39,278 nucleotides of DNA, taken from the NCBI GenBank assembly GCA_041675165.1, contig JBAYUI010000009.1:1-39278 (forward strand), in the 5' to 3' direction. The notes beneath the pieces were generated by a model. It was not told where the DNA came from and did not search any database. It saw nothing but the letters and a program-made list of their open reading frames with translations. Made by a program: the position numbers and the translations under genes. The stretch is from CAIKZD01 sp041675165 (GTDB lineage Bacteria > Patescibacteriota > Minisyncoccia > Moranbacterales > UBA2206). Positions 19,948-27,663 of the stretch are shown here, one piece after another. Each line of letters opens with the position of its first letter. Position 1 is the stretch's first letter.

Positions 19948-20985
19948 ATGAAGAATTTTTGGTTTCAACTTAATAAACCCATCCTCGCTCTCGCTCCCAT
20001 GGCCGGCATCACCGACAGTGCCTTCCGGGAGATCTGTCGGCGTCATGGGGCGGATGTGGTTTATTCCGAAATGGCCAGTGTTTCCGCGCTGTTTTTCAAG
20101 CCGGCAAAAACTTTGGAACTGGTGAAATTCAATGCTAGTGAGCGGCCATATGTCGTGCAACTTTTCGGCAAGGATCCGAAGCATTTTGCCAAGGCGGCAC
20201 GTATTCTTTCCAACCCCCTCCACTGTACTCAGGAGAGGTGTCCCGCCAGCGGCGGGACGGAAGGGTTGCGAATTGACGGACTCGACATCAATTTCGGCTG
20301 TCCGGCCAAAAAAGTTTTCGGGCATGGGAGCGGCTGTGCTTTGATGCCGCAAAAGGAATTGGCCAGAGAAATCATTTCGGCTGTCTGCGATAACACTGAT
20401 TTGCCGGTGTCGATCAAGATCCGAGCCGGGCTGAGAGATATGACGGCGCTGGAATTTATCGAAAACACTAAGGATCTCCCCTATTCGGCCGTAATGGTGC
20501 ACGGCCGAACTTATGAGGGCGGATTTTCTGGAAAAGTAGACTTTGGAATTGTCGATGAAATCAAAAAAATCATTCCGGATAAGATTGTTTTGGCCAATGG
20601 CGGCATCAACTGCGCCGCCATTGGCGTGAAAGTTTTGCATGATTATCCAACCATCGACGGCCTCGGCATCGCCCGCGGCGCCTGGGGTCAGCCGTGGATA
20701 TTTGAAGAAATCAAGGCTCTCCTAAAAAGCCCCCTCCCCTGTAATCAGGGGAGGGCTGGGGAGGGGTTGTGTGACGCAACACCATTTGATTTCCCTCGCA
20801 TCAAAAAAATCATGCTTGAACACGCACGCCTGATCTATGCCGACAAAGGCGATACCGGCAAATTCGAAATGCGCAAACACCTAGCTTGGTACGTCAAAGG
20901 CTTCCCAGGCGCTTCAGAATTGCGTCAGAAATTGGTGACAGCGGAAAGCTTGGAGGAAATCACCGTCATTTTAGGCGCAATATAA
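19948..20985 (+). CDS. dus: tRNA-dihydrouridine synthase
   Basis: FMN enzyme that reduces uridines in tRNA loops. Seen: the barrel start ALAPMAGITDSAFREICRRH, the catalytic-cysteine segment INFGCPAKKV with C118, SIKIRAGL, VHGRTYEGGFSG, LANGGI for FMN phosphate binding and GLGIARGAWGQPW. Residues about 89-106 and 261-273 are palindromic repeat insertions: one between strands just before the catalytic loop, one in the linker to the helical C-terminal domain. At 345 aa it is longer than DusB by about that amount. The start at 19948 directly follows a repeat and has only a weak GAGAG ribosome site. Confidence 0.93.
   Translation: MKNFWFQLNKPILALAPMAGITDSAFREICRRHGADVVYSEMASVSALFFKPAKTLELVKFNASERPYVVQLFGKDPKHFAKAARILSNPLHCTQERCPASGGTEGLRIDGLDINFGCPAKKVFGHGSGCALMPQKELAREIISAVCDNTDLPVSIKIRAGLRDMTALEFIENTKDLPYSAVMVHGRTYEGGFSGKVDFGIVDEIKKIIPDKIVLANGGINCAAIGVKVLHDYPTIDGLGIARGAWGQPWIFEEIKALLKSPLPCNQGRAGEGLCDATPFDFPRIKKIMLEHARLIYADKGDTGKFEMRKHLAWYVKGFPGASELRQKLVTAESLEEITVILGAI
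20212..20267. repeat. Palindromic insertion 1 in dus
   Basis: GTCCCGCC (20240-20247) pairs with GGCGGGAC (20251-20258), and AACCC...GGGTT frames the element. Encodes PLHCTQERCPASGGTEGL, absent from standard Dus proteins. Confidence 0.7.
20729..20768. repeat. 40-bp palindromic element inserted in frame in dus (same family as in priA)
   Basis: CCCTCCCCT (20732-20740) pairs with AGGGGAGGG (20747-20755). As reverse complement it matches 10711-10750 at 38 of 40 positions. Encodes the PLPCNQGRAGEGL stretch. Confidence 0.85.
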
Positions 20986-21024
20986 ATGTGCATAATTTCA
21001 TAATAACTTGTGCAAAAGCGCAAG

Positions 21025-21052
21025 TTGATTTATCTTACCAGACTGGTATAAT
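21025..21052 (+). promoter_or_regulatory. Promoter of dnaB
   Basis: TTGATT (21025-21030), 16-bp spacer, TATAAT (21047-21052) with an extended-10 TG. The ATG is 9 nt after the -10, so the leader is at most a few bases. A small hairpin (AACTTG/CAAGTT, 21005-21026) sits just upstream. Confidence 0.65.
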
Positions 21053-21061
21053 TGATTAACT

Positions 21062-22426
21062 ATGGCTAAAAACTCCAACGAAAATATCAAACTCCCACCA
21101 CAGAATGTCGAGGCTGAAAAATCAGTTTTGGGGTCTTTAATGCTGGACAAGGACGCGGTCATCAAGATCGCCAACTTGATCCGCCAAGGTGATTTCTATC
21201 GCGATGATCACAATTTGATCTATGAAGCGATGATTGAGTTGTATGAAAAGCGCGAACCGATCGATGTGCTCTCACTGTCCAATCGTCTGGAAGAAAAGAA
21301 CCAACTGGACGCTGTGGGTGGTTCCAGTTATCTGACCGAACTGGTGAACAGTGTGCCATCCAGCGCTAACATTGTGCATTATGCCAAGGTGGTGCAGAAA
21401 AAATCCACACTGCGGAAATTGATTTTGGCCGCTTCGGAAATTGTCAGTCTAGGGTATGAAGAAGGTGAAGACGTGGAAAAGATCTTGGACGAAGCCGAAC
21501 AAAAACTGTTTTCTGTTTCGCAGAAATTCATCAAACAAGATTTTGTGCCGATCAAATCCATTTTGGAATCCGCTTTCAATCGCATCGATGAATTGCATAA
21601 AGGCGACCACAAATTGCGCGGCGTGCCTTCGGGCTATCCCGATTTGGACGGCATCTTGGCTGGTTTCCAAAAATCTGACTTAATCATTCTGGCCGCGCGT
21701 CCATCAATTGGAAAAACGACTCTCGCTCTTGATTTCGCCCGTCAAATCGCCGTCAAGGAAAAAATTCCGGTCGGTATCTTTTCATTAGAAATGGGCTCCG
21801 ACCAGTTGGTCGACAGGATGCTGGCCGCCGAGTCCGGCGTGGATTTGTGGCGCCTCAGAACCGGACGCTTGAAAACCGGCGACGGCGACAACGATTTCCA
21901 ACGCATCGGCGACGCCATGGGCGTTTTGTCCGAGGCTCCGATCTACATCGATGACGCCGGCAGTGCCAACGTCATGGAAATGCGCACGATGGCGCGCCGC
22001 TTGCAATCCGAACACAATGTCGGCGTGATCATCATTGACTATTTGCAACTCATGGAAGGCCGCCGCGGCGGGGGTGGCGACAATCGCGTGAACGAAGTGT
22101 CGGAAATTTCCCGCGCCTTGAAACAATTGGCACGCGAGCTCAACATCCCGATCATCGCTCTCTCCCAGTTGTCCCGCAGCGTCGAATCGCGTAGTCCGCA
22201 GATTCCGAAATTGTCCGACCTCCGCGAATCAGGTTCCATCGAGCAGGACGCCGACATCGTAATGTTCCTCTACCGCGAAGACCGCGAAAAACCGGACACA
22301 CCGAACAAGAACATCGTCGAAGTCCACATCGCCAAGCACCGAAACGGCCCCATCGGCCGCATGTCGCTCTATTTCAATGAAAATTCGACGACGTTCAAAT
22401 CGCTGGAAAAAGTACACACCGAGTAG
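21062..22426 (+). CDS. dnaB: Replicative DNA helicase DnaB
   Basis: Hexameric replication-fork helicase, 454 aa. The N-terminal domain (LPPQNVEAEKSVLGSLML to about 155) is followed by a linker helix and the RecA-like ATPase: Walker A RPSIGKTT (213-220), SLEMG, Walker B VIIIDYLQLM, the ALSQLSRSVE sensor segment, and SDLRESGSIEQDADIVMFL with the arginine finger region. There is no intein. Base composition is higher in G+C than its neighbours in the second half. It has its own promoter and a nearly leaderless start. Confidence 0.96.
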   Translation: MAKNSNENIKLPPQNVEAEKSVLGSLMLDKDAVIKIANLIRQGDFYRDDHNLIYEAMIELYEKREPIDVLSLSNRLEEKNQLDAVGGSSYLTELVNSVPSSANIVHYAKVVQKKSTLRKLILAASEIVSLGYEEGEDVEKILDEAEQKLFSVSQKFIKQDFVPIKSILESAFNRIDELHKGDHKLRGVPSGYPDLDGILAGFQKSDLIILAARPSIGKTTLALDFARQIAVKEKIPVGIFSLEMGSDQLVDRMLAAESGVDLWRLRTGRLKTGDGDNDFQRIGDAMGVLSEAPIYIDDAGSANVMEMRTMARRLQSEHNVGVIIIDYLQLMEGRRGGGGDNRVNEVSEISRALKQLARELNIPIIALSQLSRSVESRSPQIPKLSDLRESGSIEQDADIVMFLYREDREKPDTPNKNIVEVHIAKHRNGPIGRMSLYFNENSTTFKSLEKVHTE

Positions 22427-22539
22427 AATATTCAATCTTCAATACTCAATACTCAATATTCATTCAATATCCAATAAATTAATATTCGATTAAAATTTTT
22501 TTATTGATTATTGAAAATTGAGCATTGATCATTAAAATA
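22427..22539. repeat. AT-rich low-complexity spacer between dnaB and recR
   Basis: Tandem-like CAATACTCAATATTC units in the left half face AATATTCG and ATTGAAAATTGAGCATTG units in the right half, giving a loose inverted repeat ending at the recR start. Confidence 0.5.
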
Positions 22540-23127
22540 ATGTATCCCAAATCCTTCAAAAAACTTATTGATTATTTCGCCTCCCTGCCTTCGGTTGGCC
22601 CCAAGATGGCTGAGCGGCTGGTTTTGTATCTTTTCAAACAGGACAAGATCGCTCTCGCGGATTTCGGAGAAACGCTGGCCAATCTGAAGATAAACCTGCG
22701 TCTCTGTTCGCGTTGCGCCAACATCAGCGAGAATGATTTGTGCGACATCTGTCTGGATTCTCATCGCGACCGGAAAAAAATCTGTGTGGTGGAAGAACCG
22801 CTGGATATCATAGCCATTGAAAAGACCAAAAAATATTCCGGCCTCTATCATGTCCTCGGCGGAACCTTGGGGGGCCTTAAAAATTCCGACCAGAATCAAT
22901 TGCGTCTCGCTGAATTGGAAGGAAGGATCAAAGACGAAAAAACCGACGAGATAATCCTGGCCACGAATCCGACCACTGAAGGTGATGCCACTTCGCTCTA
23001 TGTCGCTCGCGCCATTAAGCCTTCGGGTGTCAAAGTCACCCGCCTAGCCCGCGGCCTGTCCACCGGCGGAGACATTGAATACGCGGATGAATTGACGTTG
23101 AGCTCGGCGATAATGAATAGATCTTAA
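22540..23127 (+). CDS. recR: Recombination protein RecR
   Basis: RecFOR-pathway DNA-clamp protein, 195 aa. The ATG at 22540 gives MYPKSFKKLIDYFASLPSVG with the helix-hairpin-helix region. The zinc finger has C56, C59, C68, C71 (LCSRCANISENDLCDIC) and is followed by the Toprim domain (ICVVEEPLDIIAIE). Walker-B-like residues are in EIILATNPTTEGDATSLY, and ends with the TRLARGLSTGGDIEYAD motif. The HVLGG.. segment reads TLGGLKN instead of the common ISPLDG, a modest deviation. The stop codon is part of the first unit of a 9-bp tandem repeat. Confidence 0.94.
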   Translation: MYPKSFKKLIDYFASLPSVGPKMAERLVLYLFKQDKIALADFGETLANLKINLRLCSRCANISENDLCDICLDSHRDRKKICVVEEPLDIIAIEKTKKYSGLYHVLGGTLGGLKNSDQNQLRLAELEGRIKDEKTDEIILATNPTTEGDATSLYVARAIKPSGVKVTRLARGLSTGGDIEYADELTLSSAIMNRS

Positions 23128-23164
23128 GAAACTTAAGTTACTTAAGCCGCTTAAGCATCTTAGG
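23120..23164. repeat. Five tandem copies of a 9-bp unit NNNCTTAAG
   Basis: Units GATCTTAAG, AAACTTAAG, TTACTTAAG, CCGCTTAAG and CATCTTAGG run without gaps; the first contains the recR stop codon. The first three bases vary freely while CTTAAG is constant, unlike simple slippage repeats. Confidence 0.75.
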
Positions 23165-23168
23165 GTAT

Positions 23169-23199
23169 CAAAAAACGAACCTTCCGGCTCGTTTTCATT
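23169..23199. terminator. Bidirectional terminator between recR and rplU
   Basis: AAAAACGA-CC pairs with GG-TCGTTTT around TTCC, with an A-run on the left and a T-run on the right, suiting both convergent genes. Confidence 0.75.
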
Positions 23200-23212
23200 T
23201 TGCAAAAAATTT

Positions 23213-23518
23213 CTATATCTTCGTAATCTCGACTTCCGTCATTGTCTGGCGGTGTCCAAATTTGACGCGATAGCGTTTCTTGGCTTTGAATTTCATCCCG
23301 ACCACTTTTTTCTGTTTGGCAGTCTGCAAGATCTTGCCTTCCACGGTAGCGCCGGAAATGACGGGAGTGCCGACTTTAACATCTTTCTCATCTCCGACAA
23401 AAAGCACCTCGGAAAAAACTACTTTAGAGCCCTCTTCGCCTTCCAACTTTTCTACCTTGATTTTGTCTCCTTCAGCCACTTTATACTGTTTTCCACCTGT
23501 TTTTATGATAGCTAACAT
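23213..23518 (-). CDS. rplU: 50S ribosomal protein L21
   Basis: A 101-aa protein, full family length. It starts MLAIIKTGGKQYKVAEGD, then VKVGTPVISGATVEGKIL and the signature KMKAKKRYRVKFGHRQ-type stretch (here MKFKAKKRYRVKFGHRQTMT). It binds 23S rRNA. rpmA (L27), the usual partner, is not downstream; the gene ends at a terminator shared with recR, so it is monocistronic. It has its own promoter with a leader of about 25 nt and diverges from the PEGA gene. Confidence 0.96.
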   Translation of the reverse strand: MLAIIKTGGKQYKVAEGDKIKVEKLEGEEGSKVVFSEVLFVGDEKDVKVGTPVISGATVEGKILQTAKQKKVVGMKFKAKKRYRVKFGHRQTMTEVEITKI

Positions 23519-23547
23519 AACTGTTTTAAGTAAAATATTACCTAGAT

Positions 23548-23576
23548 ACTATATCTGAATCGCCGTCACTTGTCAA
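23548..23576 (-). promoter_or_regulatory. Promoter of rplU
   Basis: Minus-strand TTGACA (23571-23576), 17-bp spacer, TATAGT (23548-23553). The -35 overlaps the plus-strand TTGTCA at 23570-23575. Confidence 0.7.
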
Positions 23577-23598
23577 TAAGCGGTTTTTGCGCTAGTAT
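23570..23598 (+). promoter_or_regulatory. Promoter of the PEGA/beta-propeller gene (leaderless start)
   Basis: TTGTCA (23570-23575), 17-bp spacer, TAGTAT (23593-23598); the ATG at 23606 is 7 nt beyond, at or near the transcription start. Confidence 0.6.
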
Positions 23599-23605
23599 TC
23601 GGGAT

Positions 23606-25084
23606 ATGAAAAGATGGAAAAGACTCATCCTATTTTGGAGTTTTGTCACCCTATTTCTCCTGACCGTTCCGTTGGTACTCCTGCGGGCGCGCGGTTATCG
23701 CTTCGACTATCATCGTGGCGTTTTCGTGTATAGCGGAACGCTCACTTTCAAATCCAACCCACAGACAGTCGACGTGCGTTTAAACGGCGCCTTAGCCGCT
23801 TCAAAACAGCTCGACCGGATCAATAGCTCATATAATATTACGGGTCTTTTGCCCAATACGTATAATTTCCAAGTTTCCGCCGACGGTTTCCAAACTTGGA
23901 GCAAGACCGTATCGGTGCATAGCGGTCTGGCCACTGAATTCTGGAACATTCTTCTGACAAGGAAGAACTACGACCGGATCAATTATGGCGCGACAGGCAT
24001 AGAAAAATTCTTCCTCTCTCCCAAAAATAATCTCTTGGTCTATACCGTACCGACAGCTGAAAAGACTTCCGTGAGCGTTTTCGATATCGTCGCCAAAAAA
24101 ATGACCGCCACTTTTGATTTCGCCGGATGGAGCTTTGCCGGCACCGATAGAAAAGAAAACATCGAGTGGTCGCCGGACTCTTCGGCCTTTTCCGTACCGA
24201 TGAAAAATGATGCTGACGGAAAAACTACCTATGACTATTTCATCGTCACGCTCGCGGATAAAACTCAGATTGACCTCAATCAGTTTTTAGGCAAAGACTC
24301 GATTTCCAATGTCCGCTGGGATCCTAAGGATAATGGCTATCTGTTCTTCCTGAGTCAAAATACCCTCTACAGGGCCAATTTGAACGCTAAGGACAATTTA
24401 GTCACTATTGCTTCCAATGTCAGCGCCTATGACTTGTCCGGTTCGACCGTCTATTACGCCCTGACGCCCAATAATCTGCTTTTCAAAAATAGCTTGGACG
24501 GCCGGTCGGAGCCATCACAGATCACTAGTAATTTTCCAGGAAAAGCTGACGCGAAAATCACCAGTATGGTCGTTTATGACGATTCTCGCATCGCTATGAT
24601 TACGGATGATCATACACTTCTCATTTTCAATCAGGGCGAACATAACAACTATTTCCGCGAATTGAACGATGGGATCCTTGAAGCGCATTTTTCCGATGAT
24701 GGCAAAAAACTGCTCTTTTGGTCGGATAACGAAATTTCCGTCTACTATTTGCGCGACGAATTGTCCCAGCCCGTCCGCAACGAGGACACGATGGAAAACA
24801 TCACGCGCTACTCGCAATCAGTGGCCAACGTCCAATGGTTTTATGACTATGAACATATCGTTTTCACCGTCGGACGCTTCGCCAAAATCATCGAACTTGA
24901 TCCGCGCGACCACAAGAATTGTATGGACATCATCAGCACAAATTTGGAAAATCCTTTTATGATCTATAACAGCTATTTGGGCAATCTTTTTTTCACTGAC
25001 ACCCAAAATTCCTCCACCGACCTGAACTCCATCATCTTCCCGGAAAAACCTTCCATCCTCGGCCGGATTGGCATTGGAGGATAA
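23606..25084 (+). CDS. Membrane-anchored PEGA-domain and beta-propeller protein
   Basis: A 492-aa protein. An N-terminal basic anchor (KRWKRLILFWSFVTLFLL) gives a single helix with the rest outside. Residues about 45-125 form a PEGA domain (TLTFKSNPQTVDVRLNG, then LLPNTYNFQVSADGFQTWSK). The remainder has repeated WSPD/WDPKDNGYLFF-type blades that read as a TolB/WD-like beta-propeller. Such proteins are common in candidate-phyla genomes; a surface-binding or scaffolding role is likely but no ligand is known. The start at 23606 was chosen because the track upstream runs through the promoter. A strong terminator follows. Confidence 0.85.
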   Translation: MKRWKRLILFWSFVTLFLLTVPLVLLRARGYRFDYHRGVFVYSGTLTFKSNPQTVDVRLNGALAASKQLDRINSSYNITGLLPNTYNFQVSADGFQTWSKTVSVHSGLATEFWNILLTRKNYDRINYGATGIEKFFLSPKNNLLVYTVPTAEKTSVSVFDIVAKKMTATFDFAGWSFAGTDRKENIEWSPDSSAFSVPMKNDADGKTTYDYFIVTLADKTQIDLNQFLGKDSISNVRWDPKDNGYLFFLSQNTLYRANLNAKDNLVTIASNVSAYDLSGSTVYYALTPNNLLFKNSLDGRSEPSQITSNFPGKADAKITSMVVYDDSRIAMITDDHTLLIFNQGEHNNYFRELNDGILEAHFSDDGKKLLFWSDNEISVYYLRDELSQPVRNEDTMENITRYSQSVANVQWFYDYEHIVFTVGRFAKIIELDPRDHKNCMDIISTNLENPFMIYNSYLGNLFFTDTQNSSTDLNSIIFPEKPSILGRIGIGG

Positions 25085-25099
25085 AAACTTGCGAAACAT

Positions 25100-25136
25100 A
25101 AAAGCCCTGCCAGAATAATGCCTGGCGGGGCTTTTT
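25100..25136 (+). terminator. Intrinsic terminator of the PEGA gene
   Basis: AAAAGCCCTGCCAG (25100-25113) pairs with CTGGCGGGGCTTTT (25122-25135), 14 bp with one T-G pair, ending in a T-run. Confidence 0.85.
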
Positions 25137-25189
25137 GAAAATTAAAGCAAATACCGGAAACATTGTCTGATATTATTTATTCATCCCTT

Positions 25190-25270
25190 TTGTCATCCTA
25201 GTGTATACGGGAATCTAGTCGCAAAGCTTTAAGTTTCTACACTAGATTCCTGCCTACGCAGGAATGACAA
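25190..25270. repeat. Dispersed repeat, GTCATTCCCG / GGGAATCTAGT type (copy 3, full palindrome)
   Basis: TTGTCATCCTAG and GGGAATCTAGTCG on the left face ACTAGATTCCTGCC and GCAGGAATGACAA on the right. It lies between two convergent operons. Confidence 0.75.
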
Positions 25271-25281
25271 AGATAAGTTTT

Positions 25282-25306
25282 TATTCCTAAAGCTCGGCTT
25301 TAAGAA
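25282..25306. repeat. Second copy of the CCTAAAGCTCGGCTTTAG palindrome
   Basis: ATTCCTAAAGC and GCTTTAAGAAT flank TCG; the core equals the arms of the element at 3065-3113. Placed 9 nt after the DUF4012 stop (minus strand). Confidence 0.7.
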
Positions 25307-25314
25307 TACTTAGA

Positions 25315-26679
25315 TTACTGATCTAGTTTCCAATCTTTTTGCAGATCGATTGTTGTTACTTTTGATTGGCCATCTTTTCCAATGATGGTAACTTTCCCCG
25401 GAACATTGTGCAGGCCGGATTCTTTCTGGATGAGCAAGTTGTAACCGATCGCAATGTCGGTCGGCAGTGTATAGGAAATTTCCACTGTGCGCGTTTCGCC
25501 GAGCGGCACTTTCACGATCGAACCGAAATATTTCTTGCCAAGTTCCGTGCCAAATTGGACATTATTATTGTCCCAACCAGTGGAATTTTCCAGCCATGCG
25601 CCACTCGGCACATAGACGCGCAGATAACTCAGATAGTCGCGCGTCATCCAATCTTTCACTTTGCCGGTGTGCGTATAAGTGATTTTCAGATTGGCTTTCG
25701 GCACGTCACCTGATAGATCAATGACATAATCAAAGCTGCGCTGCATATAATAGTCGCTCTTGAACGCGCCCAAGTTAGCATCCACCATCGCCAGATAATC
25801 CTGCTGCCATTTCTGATCGACATTGCCCGCCCAACCGACATTTTCAGCATAGCTCTCCAGTGCGGCATCTTTGAAATACAATTGGATATCTTTTTCGTTC
25901 AGATCCGTCAAAATTATTCTGGCCAAATCGATTTTTTGTGAAATAGTAAAAGTTTCAACGCGCTGCATAATCGCTTCTGCTAATTCATTCATTACTGTTT
26001 TGCGGTCTCCCTTGTCGATGCCTTGTGTGGCATAGCCTTTTTCCACTTGATATTCCAAAGCAAGAATGGCATTTTCAGAATCATAAGTTCCGGGGTAATC
26101 CGCTAAAGTGATTGGCCCTGTCACCTTCAAAAATGATGCCAACACATCGGTGTTGATGCCGATGATACCGTCAAATTTTTCCTGACCTTGGCCGAGCTGG
26201 TAAAAATACTCAGCTTTTTCGGCGTTGGTGGCCCAGTCTGGCGACCAATTCGAATCGCGCATCTTCCAGTCAGCAACTTTCAAGGTTTCTTCCATCGGAT
26301 AGGGCGTCGGAATTCCATTCGGCACGCGTCCGTCAAAATTGGACAAGTCGTGCGTCTGCAGTCCCGTGATATGCCCGTTTTTCATCTTCAGGATCCCAAA
26401 AGTTCCGATATATCCCCCTCCGGGACGCAGTTCCATATTGTTCTGGAAAATAAGCATAAAAGTTTTTTCGCGGTCGTCTTGTTTTAAAAGATAGTTGCCG
26501 AAATAGGCCATTGATTTCAATTCTTCCTTATTACTGAGCCATGGCACCCAATCAATAGCCGCGCTTATCGTGCCGGTCGGATTGTTTTTCACCTCAAGAA
26601 CCAGCCAGAAACCGGCCAGAAAAATGATCGCTACTGACCAGAAAATTATCCAGAATTTTTTCGAACGAGCTTTGCTCAT
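25315..26679 (-). CDS. DUF4012 membrane-anchored cell-surface protein
   Basis: A 454-aa protein with one N-terminal helix (about 8-27, KFWIIFWSVAIIFLAGFWLV) and a large outer part. The DUF4012 hallmark is FMLIFQNNMELRPGGGYIG followed by TFGILKMKNGHITG. The C-terminal part has several beta strands with aromatic residues. DUF4012 proteins occur with polysaccharide genes in Actinobacteria and candidate phyla and are distantly related to LytR-type proteins; attachment of glycan to the surface is possible but unproven. It starts 9 nt after the Wzz-like gene and is the last gene of the polysaccharide operon. Confidence 0.85.
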   Translation of the reverse strand: MSKARSKKFWIIFWSVAIIFLAGFWLVLEVKNNPTGTISAAIDWVPWLSNKEELKSMAYFGNYLLKQDDREKTFMLIFQNNMELRPGGGYIGTFGILKMKNGHITGLQTHDLSNFDGRVPNGIPTPYPMEETLKVADWKMRDSNWSPDWATNAEKAEYFYQLGQGQEKFDGIIGINTDVLASFLKVTGPITLADYPGTYDSENAILALEYQVEKGYATQGIDKGDRKTVMNELAEAIMQRVETFTISQKIDLARIILTDLNEKDIQLYFKDAALESYAENVGWAGNVDQKWQQDYLAMVDANLGAFKSDYYMQRSFDYVIDLSGDVPKANLKITYTHTGKVKDWMTRDYLSYLRVYVPSGAWLENSTGWDNNNVQFGTELGKKYFGSIVKVPLGETRTVEISYTLPTDIAIGYNLLIQKESGLHNVPGKVTIIGKDGQSKVTTIDLQKDWKLDQ

Positions 26680-26688
26680 ATGGTTTTT

Positions 26689-27663
26689 TTAAAGTTGTCC
26701 GCTTAAAAGTTTATTAAGGCGTGCCTTCACTTCTTCGGCGGTCGCCTCTCGGGTTATCGGCATTTCCGCTTGTGGCGCTTTCATTTCCGTTTCAGGAACT
26801 TGATTTTCCTCGACGCTCGCCAAAGTCTCAACCAATGAGGATGTCTCGGTCTCTGACTGCATTGGAAAATTATCCTTCTCAGCCACCGGCAGATTGGCCG
26901 GAGCACTGGATGTTTTTTGCGTTTTCACAAAATCAGTATATGGCTTGTCTTCGATGGACCATTTTCTATCCAACGGCAAAACAGTTTCTCTCTTTTCTTC
27001 TTTTTCGGGCTCGGGCGACAAAACAGCGTCAGTTTTTCCATAGGGAAAGAAAAATTTAGGACGGCCGATCTGCAATACTCTTTCTTTTTTGAAAAAAACC
27101 GTTCCACAATAGAACAAGATAGTTTCCAGGAGGAAAAATCCGAGTATACTCTCGATGAAAAGCCATAGATCGAAAGCGCCATTGGCATAATCCGTTATGA
27201 CCGGATCGATGATCCGGACATCCAGATCATTTTCAATATCATAATACAGCCCGACCATACCGATCAAAGACGCCGCCGCTTGAGAACTTATGATTTCCGC
27301 TTGATAGCGATCACTGTCTGTTGCGATGAACTTTAAAATTCCGCTCGTGCCCACGCGCGCGACCCGCAATTCAGAATTCCAATAAGTTTTTTTCTTGTAG
27401 TCCGGCAGTTCCGCGATAGTTTCATCGGCCGCATCTTCATTGTCCTTGGTCATTCTGGCATAGAAAGAAAGGGTTGTGGGAAGCTGGCTCAAATTTTCGA
27501 TGATTTGATCGGAATTCCGCGCCGCCGCTTCGCTCTTGGGAATGATGAGGATGGTTGTTTCAGACCGATAAGCGCGCCTAGCGTTGATGCCAACCACAAA
27601 AATCGCAATGGTTGCGAGGATGAAAACTATCCAGAATGATTTTAGGTTAAATATTTTCTTCAT
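26689..27663 (-). CDS. Wzz-like polysaccharide chain-length/co-polymerase protein with long cytoplasmic tail
   Basis: A 324-aa protein; the ATG at 27663 overlaps the end of the GT4 gene by 17 nt. First helix about 9-27 (FWIVFILATIAIFVVGI), a short extracytoplasmic region with the Wzz-type ETTILIIPKSEAAARNSDQ start, and a second helix about 165-187 (DLWLFIESILGFFLLETILF). The outer segment is short (about 135 residues) and coiled-coil content is low. The tail after 190 is long, Glu/Pro-rich and probably disordered, without a Walker motif, so a BY-kinase would have to be separate. It likely helps set glycan length with the ligase/polymerase. Confidence 0.75.
   Translation of the reverse strand: MKKIFNLKSFWIVFILATIAIFVVGINARRAYRSETTILIIPKSEAAARNSDQIIENLSQLPTTLSFYARMTKDNEDAADETIAELPDYKKKTYWNSELRVARVGTSGILKFIATDSDRYQAEIISSQAAASLIGMVGLYYDIENDLDVRIIDPVITDYANGAFDLWLFIESILGFFLLETILFYCGTVFFKKERVLQIGRPKFFFPYGKTDAVLSPEPEKEEKRETVLPLDRKWSIEDKPYTDFVKTQKTSSAPANLPVAEKDNFPMQSETETSSLVETLASVEENQVPETEMKAPQAEMPITREATAEEVKARLNKLLSGQL

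Noticed and set aside
19918..20640. 240-codon minus-strand ORF within dus
   Set aside because: Shadow of the well-conserved dus frame, and it begins in the second palindromic region.
23120..23164. CRISPR or riboswitch reading of the nine-bp repeat
   Set aside because: The units are contiguous with no spacers of constant length and are far too short for CRISPR repeats.
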